A stretch of 64,000 nucleotides of DNA from assembly GCA_009103225.1 (NCBI GenBank), contig RHPI01001715.1, positions 636,361 through 700,360 on the forward strand. Direction: 5' to 3'. The first letter of the stretch is position 1. Each line of letters begins with the position of its first letter. Source of the DNA: Chlorokybus atmophyticus. Lineage: Eukaryota > Streptophyta > Chlorokybophyceae > Chlorokybales > Chlorokybaceae. Below the pieces are notes generated by a model. The model did not search any database. It was not told where the DNA came from and saw only the letters and a program-made list of their open reading frames with translations. Positions 36,680 to 49,754 of this stretch are shown piece after piece. The translations under genes and the position numbers were made by a program.

Positions 36680-37762
36680 CTAGTAGAAACATATCGTGTA
36701 CGTTGGCCGTTTTCCTGTCTCCTGTGCAAACTTCGTCACAATCTCTTCAACCTCATCCTCCCAACTCTCGCACGCGTTCAACTGACCAATCCAAATGTCA
36801 CCTTACTCCTCTCACAATCACAACAAACAAAATAGGAAGGTATGGGAAAACAGCTGCTTACCATTTGACATAGCTGCAAGCAAAGCTGCGCCCCGTTCGC
36901 AGCCTCTTCATGATTGTCCTTCACGTCCAGATTGAGTATCAACGCAGCCTTGATGCCTGTGCTGTGTCTTGAATGCATATCTGCACGCACATCCCGGCCA
37001 TCCCATAACGACACTCACCCAGCTCAACCCAACTCAACCCAAAAGATTTGCTACAAACAACTATGCAGCAAGGCAGATGACAAACATGTAACACACCTTC
37101 GACAACAAGGTCAAAGACGCGCTCCTCAAACGTGAAAATGATGTCAAACTCGCCGTCCTTGGCATTGTCCTGCCAGCGTTGAGGAGCAAGCTTGACGGAC
37201 CGATTGCGGTCCAGCATGGCCAGCAGACCATTCCTGGTGTAGCTGTCTGATACGTTAAGTAGACATGCCCTCACTGTAAGCCACCAAAAGAAACATGACC
37301 ACACACAATGATCATCACACAGCAACCGTGTAGCAAATTCCACATTAATCAGGGATACAGATCGTAGTCCTTGCGCCTCAACTCGTCGTACATGTTTGAG
37401 TACGGCGTACCGAACTTATACACGTTCGGCTCGCGTATGCTTGGCCCCGGCAACTTGACCTGCAAGTAATAATCATTCATGTAATGCAGCAGCATACTAA
37501 TCCACCAGCCAGTACAGCAAGCCCACCCAAAACACACGCGCGCACAAGTGCGCGCATGTGCACGCACGCACACACGTGATTATGCACGTTTGTTGATTGG
37601 ATAGACAATGCTAGCTCTCATGAGACGCGAGCAAACAGAGACCTGGGAGCCTGTGCCGTAAGACTCGACAATCAACCCGTGCTTCGCAAGCAGCGCGTGT
37701 GCCTCCATGCTTCGGTTCTGATTGGACGCGCACACCATTGCGAACCGCCTGCCCGCGCTCAT
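36680..37762 (-). CDS. SSU72: SSU72 RNA polymerase II CTD Ser5 phosphatase
   Basis: Five exons: 37643-37762, 37359-37459, 37097-37242, 36862-36956, 36680-36781; 187 aa, the usual family length. The catalytic P-loop VCASNQNRSMEAH (C-x5-R) is near residues 10-22. Family blocks follow: SYGTGSQVKLPGPS, NVYKFGTPYSNMYDEL, YTRNGLLAMLDRNRSVK, APQRWQD, FDIIFTFEERVFDLVVEG and LILNLDVKDNHEEAANGA, ending in EEIVTKFAQETGKRPTYTICFY-type sequence. SSU72 removes phosphate from Ser5 of the Pol II C-terminal repeats during 3'-end processing and termination. All splice phases fit. Confidence 0.97.
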
Positions 37763-38585
37763 GACTGCCGTCGTCTGCGTCGTGCGCATGAAGGACATAT
37801 ACATATACATCGTCAATGGTGCATACGCATGTGAACACAAGATCCATGCGTACTGAATTTACTTTGACCAGCATGGAAAAGAGCTTGCTCAACAACAAGG
37901 CACTAAAGGAACTCAACCAAGACAGTCGAAAAGTATCCAGTTTTCTGCTGTGCAAGTTGCAGGTCTGCCACAGCATAACCAAACGCTGTCAACAGCATTG
38001 CTGCAGTCAAGCTGTTGATGAATTGAGGAAGTGCCACGTGAGACAGTGTCTGGCCGTGTTCAGCAGAATCAACGCCAGCTGCCAACTCAAATTGCAGAAT
38101 AGATTCGAGCTAAGGTGTTGACTGATCAATCGGGACATGCAGCAAACAAGCAGCAGCACACACGTGTTGTGCACCGTTTACCTTGGCTAGCGCGACCTCA
38201 TGCCCGGCCGATGACGATGACAAGGATGAGCAGGAGGAGGGAGGGAACGCCTTAAGCAATGAGAACCGTCGCTGTGTCACAGCTAGAGCGTTCCATCGCC
38301 GCTGTCGCCGCCGCCGCTGCCCATCCTGGTTGTGTTCACTGCGCTAACGTGTACTAGGGTTTTGGTGTAGTGATTGAGCTGGCTGCGGCGGACGTGGCGC
38401 AGGTGGAAGACAAGGAGCAGGAGGAGGAGGAGGAAGCGGTTTATAGGATTGCTGTCCGTAGATGATCCTGTGTGCACATTCTTAGTAGCCTTTGAGGCTG
38501 GAGCCTGAGACAGAATCTGGTAGAGTGGTCAGCGCAGCGTGTTTCGTCGTTGCAGGGTTGCGCAGCATTGACCTATTGCGCATCA
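37763..38585. other. Divergent promoter region of SSU72 (-) and NDUFB10 (+)
   Basis: No coding exon supported. GC-rich, with GAGGAG and CCGCCG low-complexity patches near 38220-38430. Confidence 0.45.
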
Positions 38586-38973
38586 ATGGGTTACCCGCGG
38601 GGAGGGCCGACTTTCGGCAACGCCGCTGACAACTACGACCCTGCCGACCCCTACGGCGACCCCGTCGCCCTGCTCGAGCACCGCGAGCGCCAGGCCCGAG
38701 AAGGGTAAGCTGCTCCTTGTTTGCTTGCCCTCAAACTGCAACGCCCATTGACATCATCGTTGTGGTTGTTGCTGTTCTGTGGTTGTCATGCTCCTTGTTG
38801 TTGCGGTTGCCAGATGGGTTCAAGTTGAGGCGGCGAAGCTGGTCCGGCAGCAGCTGAGAGAATGCTATTGGCGTGCCGGCGTAAACCATCACGAGGAGTG
38901 CTCGGAGATTGCCAAGAAGTACCTGGCCACCGTCAAAGGCGCTGGCTTCCGGGGCAAAGCGTCCAACCCCTAA
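38586..38973 (+). CDS. NDUFB10: Complex I subunit NDUFB10 (PDSW)
   Basis: Two exons, 38586-38704 and 38814-38973; 92 aa. Sequence shows YDPADPYGDPVALLEHRE, then WVQVEAAKLVRQQLRECYWRAGVNHHEEC and KKYLATVKGAGFRG. This matches the plant-type NDUFB10 (PDSW) subunit: DP-N/D-PYxDPVAMxExRE, WxxxExAKxxREK and a GVNHxxxC motif. It is an accessory subunit of the membrane arm of mitochondrial NADH dehydrogenase, on the intermembrane-space side with disulfide-capable Cys. No cleaved presequence is evident, as in other PDSW proteins. Confidence 0.93.
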
Positions 38974-40380
38974 GCATACAGAGCACTGCACACATAGGAA
39001 TGGGGCAGAGACTGCCATTCAGGTTTGCGCCTCAGAAGCGGTACATTTGCTGCTTAGTAGTATTGGCATTGACATGCAGTGCTTGCATTGGCACGCATGT
39101 TGCTAGTCAATGTGCTGGTTGGCAATGGTGTGCTAGAAAGGGTGTGGATTTGTTAGCAAGTATGGTTGCGGTATTGCAGCTGAGTAAAGTTGCGGTGGTT
39201 GAACTCGTTCTGTACTGGTAGGCAGCGATGCAGCTCGGCCGTGAATGCGCAGCGCAGTAACAGGTGTACAGCAGACCTTTGTTGATGCACGCGGCAATCG
39301 GGAAGCTTGGTTTTACCTTTGTCAGTGCTACTATTTTTGTCAATTGTTGGCACTTGTCTAGTGACCACAAGTGTACAAAGTTTGCAGTGCGGTACATGTG
39401 AACATGCACCGCTCCATTACATCGGATGGTGGATCTTCTGCTCTTGCAAGCAATGCGCCAAGGTGACTTGTCGGCAGTGTGCGCATACACTCGATTATTG
39501 TGGAGTGCATACACATAGAAAAGATGCAGTGATTGCAACACATCAGAGTTGTTATTTGTTATATACACCATGCGTGCAACATGCCCGCAACCGTGCATCA
39601 TAATGGCACATTAGCCACGGTTAAGCAGCAACAGTACGACAGCATACATACCAGCGTAAGCAAAGCTGCAAAAGGCTGGCATAAACCCTTTGTTTGCTAA
39701 CACACCTGCAGGGTGGCGTAAACACTTCACCTACATGCATCACCTACATGCACAAGCCGCACACGGGCAAAGTGCTAATGGGTGCGTTTGAGTAGGTGAC
39801 TGCATGTGAAGTAACACAGTTGTATGTCTCCTCTTGTTGCTAGCCAATCGGCTGCTGCTGTAAACGAATTACCAAGCACGTGTGCAAGCATTAAGCCTAA
39901 GCAGCTGTATAAGGTTCATGCAGTCGTGCGTCATATATATATTGTCAAGTTTAAGCAAATTGAACATTTAATCATCAACATCTATTATACAACCACTTGT
40001 GAATATCAATATCATCCAAACCTTGAATTTGTGTAATAAGTTACACCTTTATGGAATGCCTGACCATAGACCCTAGGCACGGACCAGGTGACGTATGTAC
40101 TAGCCAGCAATCGCTATTTTACCTGCAGCGTGAACGGGCATGGTCAACGGTTTGGCGATAATGGAAGTGCACTTATCATTTAAATAAATTCTAGTTCTTG
40201 ATTCTGTTTCGGCATGTGGCTTTGCAACAATACAACAACAACTTACATTGTTTTCCCTTTTTCAGAGTATTTTCATTCTTGTGCAATAACTTTTGTAAAT
40301 AACGGCTCAATGTTTATTTTATACGTCGAAGGATACACATTATATAGGGTACATATATTGTGTATACCAATATAATGTAT

Positions 40381-40442
40381 TGTACACATGTATATGTATA
40401 TATGTATATATACATGTATATATGTGTGTGTGTGTGTGTGTA
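40381..40442. repeat. TA/TG dinucleotide microsatellite
   Basis: Alternating TATA/TGTA followed by an uninterrupted TG run. Confidence 0.9.
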
Positions 40443-41392
40443 GATTTCTTTAAGAGGGTTCAAACGCATCTGTACAATTCGATCTTTAACACGTTGTCCT
40501 TGATGAAACTTGTGGTATGAGTTATTTACTTCTCTAATATAAAAATCTATTACGTTCATGCAGCGTGTACGTTGTGAGATACTTTTTATGCACATATGAT
40601 GCAACTTGTATGCATAACAAATGTTGAGATGCATTATGTATAGACTGTTTGATAAACGTTAATGCAATGACAGCTTGTTGTATGCACAGCAAACTCGTTA
40701 GACAATCATGCTTATATACCGTGCACTTTGCAAATAATACAAGTAAACAAAGACGCGCAAACGTTCTTGATGTGATTAGCGCTATAAGGTTTATGCACAT
40801 GATGATAAATCGAGCTTAACACCATTACATCTTGTTGATTGCGCTATATATCTAAAAAATAAGCTGTGCCACATATGCGCTATTATGCAATCCATTCGCA
40901 CACTTGAAACAAGCCAGCTAGCAAGCATGACATATACCGTGCTGCCACAAAATCTTCGTAAACCAAACAATTCAACAAGAGCGCTGTATAAAATTTTATA
41001 AACTTTTTGGCATTAGGAGTTATGCATTGCAATGCCTCTATACTGGATTGCATAAGTTGGCGGGGTTTTAACGACAATAAACCAAATTTTTGGGGCGGTG
41101 CCTTGAATAAACATTTCGTGGCACTACTGTATACCTATATACACCGGAGGGCTTGCTAGATGGTTAATGAAACTCAGTGCGAGCAAGTTGCAGTACTGTT
41201 CCATCCGTATCTGAACCGATCCATGGTTAAAAACATATAAAACATATTCAAACAGGATTACACCACATTTTGTATATATACCAGTTGAAAACTCATCTTA
41301 TGGAAATTAGCATTGTGATGGCGCATACATTTTCCACATCTCAACGTGTGTAACTGTTACATGTCATGAAACTGCGCATGAGAGACGCCGCC

Positions 41393-41435
41393 GTGACACA
41401 TCAGCGCACACCCAGTGTGTGCGCTGATGTGTCAC
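41393..41435. repeat. Perfect 19-bp inverted repeat, 5-nt loop
   Basis: Arms 41393-41411 and 41417-41435 are exact reverse complements (arm GTGACACATCAGCGCACAC); intergenic. Confidence 0.88.
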
Positions 41436-42154
41436 ATCATCATGTGCGCACTGCTGACGAATTTGCCTCATCCACCCTTTGGCTCGTGCGCCCACTCACC
41501 AATCTTGCTATCCAGTGACTGCGGCCCTAAGCTTACTCGCTTGCCACCAGCGAGTAAATGCAAAACTGCTGACACAACCGGATGAGTCCAGTCACGTCAT
41601 TTGTGCAATGCAATTGTTCAATGCGTCTCGACAACGACGGGTACAACAGCTCCGTGTGAACTACTGACGTGACACAAGCAGTGGGTCGAGTGAATCAGTG
41701 TTTCACAAGGCCAGAGGCTGTCACATCGAGTTGCCAAGCGGGTGCGTGGAAGTAGCGGCGGCGGCGGCGGCGGCGGAAAAGGAGGCGGCATATTGGTGAC
41801 ATCGACGGTTGGTTTTGGTTGCGTGGGTGTTGAGAGGGCAGCTGAGGAGGTGCCTGCACTGGCTGTGCTGCAGCTGGACGGTTACTGTGCCGCCAGCGCT
41901 TATTTGCCATCCTTGACATGACTGGAGGTAAGCTAGCGCTAGCGCCCGGCTCGCAGGTGTGATCACAGTAGCACATTCCCCCAATCTGCGGGTGGCCAGC
42001 TGGTTGGCATTCTTGTTACAGGTTGTCTTCAACAATTGAAAGGCAAAAGCGCTAGCATACTGTAGCTGAGCACTGTTTCAGCTAACTGCAAGTGAGGCTG
42101 TGGATTGCTTGAGACACGGCTTGTGGGGCAGCTTGGGCGGGGAGGGGGTAAGCA

Positions 42155-44907
<2,753 letters not shown>

Positions 44908-45078
44908 AGCTGCTATGAATATGCTTTTGCAGCGGGTGTGAGCACACGTGACTTTCTCAGGTTACAGGCTTGAAGTGACAAAGACACAAGTAAAGTCTGG
45001 AGCGATTCTCAGGGACAATGCTAGCTCTGGCTGGCACGCATCCAACAGTGGCTATAAGGTTGTGTAGAGGGTCACAGC

Positions 45079-45110
45079 GTGTGTAACATATATGCAATGT
45101 TATGCATGTG
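45079..45110. repeat. 32-bp direct repeat, GALE-side copy
   Basis: Identical to 48838-48869 over all 32 bases (starts GTGTGTAACATATATGCAAT). The pair brackets the Penelope-like element, so it is a target-site duplication or short terminal repeat. Confidence 0.9.
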
Positions 45111-48100
45111 ACCCCATTGCATTGTGAACATGACATGCACACACACACGCACACTTGCACACGCCAGCAAACAACTTCTTACACCACCGGGCTACCTATA
45201 CAAACTAGGTAGCTACTTTCGCTAAGCCCTTGCCCCGTTAGTCCACATGCATGCGTAGTTACCTGTACACAAGTAAAGTCCCCACAGTTAGGCACCGGTG
45301 TGGCTGTAGTTGTGGCAGCAGCACAAAGCAGACGGACTCCCCCTCCCTCTGCTCTCTCGCTCTCTCTCCACCCGCCGCCCTGCTTCTCTCTTGGCAGTCT
45401 GCCCCTGCTGCTGTTGACGCTGCCAGGGTTGCAGTGTCAACGTCAGCAGTACGCAACTGCGTGCAAGGCTGTCGCGACTTGCCCGCATGGTCGTCAGTGG
45501 CTGAATGTCGCATGCTGTGCCCGTGCAGTCGGTTGTGGTTTGGGGCTGGCAGTTAGGTGCTGCGGTGGGGTTGGGTGGTGGGGTTGGAGCGACATTTGCT
45601 TCGCACGGGCAGGCTGCTTTTCCACGCAGCTTGCTCCCCGCGCATGATGCCTGTTGGGCAGTGTGTCATTGCCGGTGCTGCACGTCTTCAGCGCTGCGGG
45701 TGTTGCTTCACCTTCACCTTCTTGACGACCATCATGTACAACAGCATTGGTGGTGTGCAATAGACGTACTCCTTGCTGCGCAGCAGCGTTTGCCTGAGGG
45801 TAGTGAGCAGCTTGTTCAAGGGGTGTCCATCACGCTGCATGGCGTGAATCAAATCTGTCATGGCTGTCAGGAAGTGTGTTCTGTAGGTACACACGCGGGT
45901 GAAGCGCGCATACTGCGAGCTGATGACACCCAGCTGCACTGTGCGCGGGGTGTTTGCGGTTGGCAACGGGGCTCGGTGGTGCGGTATCGTGCTGTAGGCT
46001 GGCAAGTCCCGTTTACTGTACAGTTTGGTACAAATGCCGTCCTTTGTTTGAAACACCTCCAAGTCCAGAAACGGCACTTTCGTACCCACAGCTGTTTGTG
46101 TCATGGTGAGGCTGTCCCGTGGGTACAAGCCTCCTCCGGGTACGTGCGGGTCCATGTAGAGCAGCCGCTCAAAGTCTGGGACTCCCACGACGAAAAGGTC
46201 ATCAATGTAGCGCAAGATGCCGGTGGCGCATCGCTGCAACAGTTGCACATGGCCCTGTTGTCGCAGGTGTTCCATAAAATCCAACTCATATGTCAGCAAG
46301 TCACCATTGGCTAAGTGCACCCCCGCACTGTTGTGCATGGGGATGCCCACTCGCTGCTTGTACAACTCATCACTCGCCGTGCGTATATACAAGTTGTCCA
46401 ACAGAAATGCCAGCACGTTGTAAATCAACTCCGCAGTGAATGTTCTCCAGGTGCCTTCCTCGTCCGTCCGGTACTGTGCTGCTGCTGTCCACCGGTGCTG
46501 TACCGATCTGTCCGGGTTCACGGTCAGGTGCAAGTGTGTGGCACGGGTACGCTGGTGCTGCATGTGAAATGTGGCATTGACCAAGCTGTGCATGCGCTCG
46601 AGCAGATATGTGTGCTGTATGCGTGTATAGCGGGTGGAGAAGTCAAAAGTCCGCAGCAACAAAGGTTGGCGCTTGTCTTGCACTGTGCGTGTGGTGTTAA
46701 ATGCGGCTTGCAATCTGCCAAAAGCTCCGGAATCCTTCATAATCCAGCTGTGGTGTACTGTTGATAGCCCCACTACTTCCTCCCACAGTTGATGCCAAAT
46801 GGGTGTCATGCATTGATAGCCTCTGCTCAGCCACAAACTGGCATCCGCCAGTGAACTGTCACGCGCCGCCGCTATGAAGCGTGGTTGAGGTGGAGTCTTG
46901 TGTAGTTTGAACAACAAGTACAAGTGCGGCAGCTTGGGCTGTTGGTGTAATTTCGCAGTATAGTAGTCATGCAGTTGATTCATCCATTGTGCATGCCGTT
47001 GCAGCACTGCCTGGGCCTGTGCATCTTCACGTTCATATGTCTCCGTCAACAATTCTTGCGTCAAACACAGCCAGTAATGCTTCCTGCATACTGCTACCAG
47101 AGTCCCAGTGCACTTGTCCACTTCTGTAATGATAAAGTCCCGATGCAGCAACTGCAAAGCTGCAGCATCCCACGGCGCCATAGTATCCGGTGCGTGGTTT
47201 ACATTTTGTCCCTGGTACTTAGGCATGGCGGTAATGGCATCCGCACGTTGGCGTACCAGCGACAGCAACGTTGTCACCCACTGTTGCAAGACAAAAGGCA
47301 GGCCCCACTTGTTCTCTAGTTCGCTTGCAAAACGCGACACAGCAGATGTGATTGCTGGCAAACACACAGCGACGTCAGCCGGCACCTGGCTCCGGAACTT
47401 GGCCCCACGCTGCAGTATCCCGCGCAGCACGGTGGAGCATGTCACGCGGTCGTAGTCACAGCTGACTACATGGTTCAGGTCTGCATGCAGCTGGCCTCTC
47501 CACTGCGGTTGTTGACACACGCACAGCGTTGCCGACATGACCTGCACTTGCTGCAGGGCGGTCGATGCCAGGAGGTCTCTTGTGCGATTGCAGAGCATTC
47601 TTCCCACCGATTGACTACAACGCCACACCACCAGTGGCTGGCCCAGGCGTGCTTGCAGGTGTGCGGGCAGCGTTGCCAGCAGCAAGGGGTGTGATAGTAG
47701 CTTTTGCAGTTGCAGTTCATCAGCTGCGCCATTGGCAAATGGGCATGCTATCAGCAGCCTTGCACTGCGGGTTTGCGGTAATGCAGTTGGGTAGTTGGCA
47801 AGCAGACGCGGCAGGGTTTCTGTGAGTGTAGCAGCATGACTGGGTAGCACGCGCAGGTCTTGCGGCGCTGTATGCAGTAGCACATTCAACATCTTGCACA
47901 AGTTCAGCTGCTTGAACTTCAGCAGATTGGCAAGGGTCAGGCGCTGTTGTTGTACCCGCTCAGCCAGTCTTTGGATGCGCCTAAAGAAGTCTCTGTAGCC
48001 AAAAGTTCTGCCTGGTTGTTCATGTGGTCGTGGTTGTGGTTGTCTCCTCAACTGCTGGCGTCTCCAGTGTGGTAGTCTCGCACTTTTGTAGGGGCCATGT

Positions 48101-48837
48101 TCCACATTGTATCCGCGTGGTACATGTGTATGCAAACGCTGCGTCCACAACCATTCTTTCTGTGCAGCCCGGTGGTGCCAAGCATCATTGGTTTCATTGG
48201 GCAAGGGAGGTAAGTACTCTATTGGTGACACTCCCCACGACTGCACGGGTATCTTGCACATGGTTTGTTCCAGCACAGTAGCAGTCGGACGATGTGCAGC
48301 TCCCCAATGCCCTTGATACCGCTCAAATGCCGAAGGCACTGTCATGCCCACGTAACACTTCTTCGCGCTAGTCAGCAGATATATCACATAAATGACATGG
48401 TTGTCCTCGGTCGTCGACAGGCACCAGGGCGTGTGCAAAATGTGCAGCACTCGCTTGCGTAATCTTCTCAACACTGGCAGCTGCCAATGCCAATGCACGT
48501 CCAACACTTGCGCTTTGATGCTCTGCCAATCCCTTGCCGGTGATGCCATGGCGCTGTTCCCTTCGCAGCACTGCTATGTATGATCAAACGGGGTGGGCAC
48601 TATTTCTAGCTAACAACACAGCAGCTGTCTAGATCAGTTCAACATGCAGAGTGCGCCCGGTCAAGCACTCACAACATACAAAGCGCATGTCACTCATGAC
48701 ATTCAGGACATCACAACGCATATGTGGCATGCACGAACCCATGCCGAAGCATAGGGTAGCCAGCCGCTTACCCAAAATGGCGCAAGCGCGCTGGGCTGGC
48801 CTCTGGCTTGGGACGGTCGGACTGACCAACCAGGGCA
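45111..48837 (-). mobile_element. Penelope-like retroelement with permuted (N-terminal) GIY-YIG
   Basis: About 3.7 kb body bounded by a perfect 32-bp direct repeat. One uninterrupted ORF (45688-48549, minus) carries GIY-YIG then RT, and about 290 bp of 5' and 580 bp of 3' non-coding sequence flank it. Insertion lies 172 bp downstream of the GALE stop. An intact ORF and exact flanking repeats suggest recent insertion. Domain order matches the Chlamys-type elements of green algae. Confidence 0.85.
45688..48549 (-). CDS. Penelope-like reverse transcriptase with N-terminal GIY-YIG endonuclease
   Basis: Intronless 953-aa ORF. Residues about 51-150 are GIY-YIG-like: VIYVIYLL, KKCYVGMT, FERYQGHW, a candidate catalytic Glu in KEWLWTQRL and RGYN. 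Residues 150-480 are basic and helical. RT motifs: ITEVDKCTGTLV, LYLLFKLHKTPPQPRFI (about 546), LRTFDFSTRYTRI (about 635, catalytic Asp), GIPMHNSAGVHLANGDL, and ILRYIDDLFVV (about 780, catalytic YIDD). A thumb region with LDLEVFQTKDG and RFTRVCTYRTHFL follows, and the protein ends in basic KKVKVKQ. Canonical Penelope elements carry GIY-YIG at the C-terminus; here nothing follows the thumb. No frameshift or stop interrupts it. Confidence 0.9.
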   Translation of the reverse strand: MASPARDWQSIKAQVLDVHWHWQLPVLRRLRKRVLHILHTPWCLSTTEDNHVIYVIYLLTSAKKCYVGMTVPSAFERYQGHWGAAHRPTATVLEQTMCKIPVQSWGVSPIEYLPPLPNETNDAWHHRAAQKEWLWTQRLHTHVPRGYNVEHGPYKSARLPHWRRQQLRRQPQPRPHEQPGRTFGYRDFFRRIQRLAERVQQQRLTLANLLKFKQLNLCKMLNVLLHTAPQDLRVLPSHAATLTETLPRLLANYPTALPQTRSARLLIACPFANGAADELQLQKLLSHPLLLATLPAHLQARLGQPLVVWRCSQSVGRMLCNRTRDLLASTALQQVQVMSATLCVCQQPQWRGQLHADLNHVVSCDYDRVTCSTVLRGILQRGAKFRSQVPADVAVCLPAITSAVSRFASELENKWGLPFVLQQWVTTLLSLVRQRADAITAMPKYQGQNVNHAPDTMAPWDAAALQLLHRDFIITEVDKCTGTLVAVCRKHYWLCLTQELLTETYEREDAQAQAVLQRHAQWMNQLHDYYTAKLHQQPKLPHLYLLFKLHKTPPQPRFIAAARDSSLADASLWLSRGYQCMTPIWHQLWEEVVGLSTVHHSWIMKDSGAFGRLQAAFNTTRTVQDKRQPLLLRTFDFSTRYTRIQHTYLLERMHSLVNATFHMQHQRTRATHLHLTVNPDRSVQHRWTAAAQYRTDEEGTWRTFTAELIYNVLAFLLDNLYIRTASDELYKQRVGIPMHNSAGVHLANGDLLTYELDFMEHLRQQGHVQLLQRCATGILRYIDDLFVVGVPDFERLLYMDPHVPGGGLYPRDSLTMTQTAVGTKVPFLDLEVFQTKDGICTKLYSKRDLPAYSTIPHHRAPLPTANTPRTVQLGVISSQYARFTRVCTYRTHFLTAMTDLIHAMQRDGHPLNKLLTTLRQTLLRSKEYVYCTPPMLLYMMVVKKVKVKQHPQR

Positions 48838-48869
48838 GTGTGTAACATATATGCAATGTTATGCATGTG
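48838..48869. repeat. 32-bp direct repeat, distal copy
   Basis: Second exact copy of the repeat at 45079-45110, on the 5' side of the retroelement ORF. Confidence 0.9.
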
Positions 48870-49754
48870 TGATAGATAACAGTCTGAGAGCGCGTGGAGC
48901 CGTCTAACGTACAAGTTTATGCTGCTGCCTTGTGTAGTATTGTAATGCATGCAGGTTTTTGTGACATAGGATGTCAGCCAGTGTCACTGATATTTTCGGT
49001 GTGCTTGTCGTCGTGTCCATATTGGATTTTTTGTGTCAGCAAAAGAATGTGCAGCTCAGTATCACAACAAACTTGTGACTGACAAGTGATACCTAGCATC
49101 CATGTGTGAATCACTGTACAAAAGATGGTACGCTAGGATGGTCACATGCACGGTGTCACAGCCACAACACATGCATGTTGTCAAGCACACAACGCATGCA
49201 GGCAGACACCACCACTTGTATTACCACCCACCACCAGGCCAAGGCTACCTCGCCAAAACTGTGGACAAGCTGCATATTGCCAAACAACAGATACAACAAC
49301 ATTGGTGCACTGTAGTAGACATCCAACTAGCTGTGCACGCATACTACGCACACTGAGCGCGCGCAAAAAAACTGGCACACCGCAGCAGTAGAGCAGCGAA
49401 CTGACTAGCGGCAATATTAAGTTACACCGTTACCTTGCTAAGGTACTGTACATAGCTGTCTAGACTGTGCAACAGTAGCATCCTCTGCTGCTCTTGCTGG
49501 CATACCAATGCAGGCAGATGATAAGAGTAGGAACAGGAAACACCCACCAGCTACGAAAGAGCTTGCAGTGGTGCCGGCTGGGACTTGTGATGTACACGTG
49601 ATAAGTGTTATCCCAATTTGCTGGCGAAGTGAAGCTCACACAGTAGCCCAGCCGTGCAGATGGACTCGCCGTTGGAAGAAGCATACGCTGGCTTGAGTAT
49701 AGTGAAGCTGTGCGAGCTTAACTTGTCGTTGGTGCGGACAAAGGTGGTCGCCCA
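48870..49754. other. Intergenic, no gene seen
   Basis: Between the retroelement repeat and the WD40-like gene stop codon. If the element is removed, this is the ancestral GALE 3' flank. No conserved ORF. Confidence 0.45.

Larger units (their letters stand above)
38974..42154. other. Long gene-poor region before GALE
   Basis: No conserved ORF. 39.8-41.3 kb is AT-rich, with a TA/TG microsatellite (40381-40442) and a perfect hairpin at 41393-41435. The GALE leader lies close to 42.15 kb. Confidence 0.5.

Noticed and set aside
45505-46314. Plus-strand open frames under the retroelement
   Set aside because: Antisense shadows of the intact RT ORF, with no known motifs.
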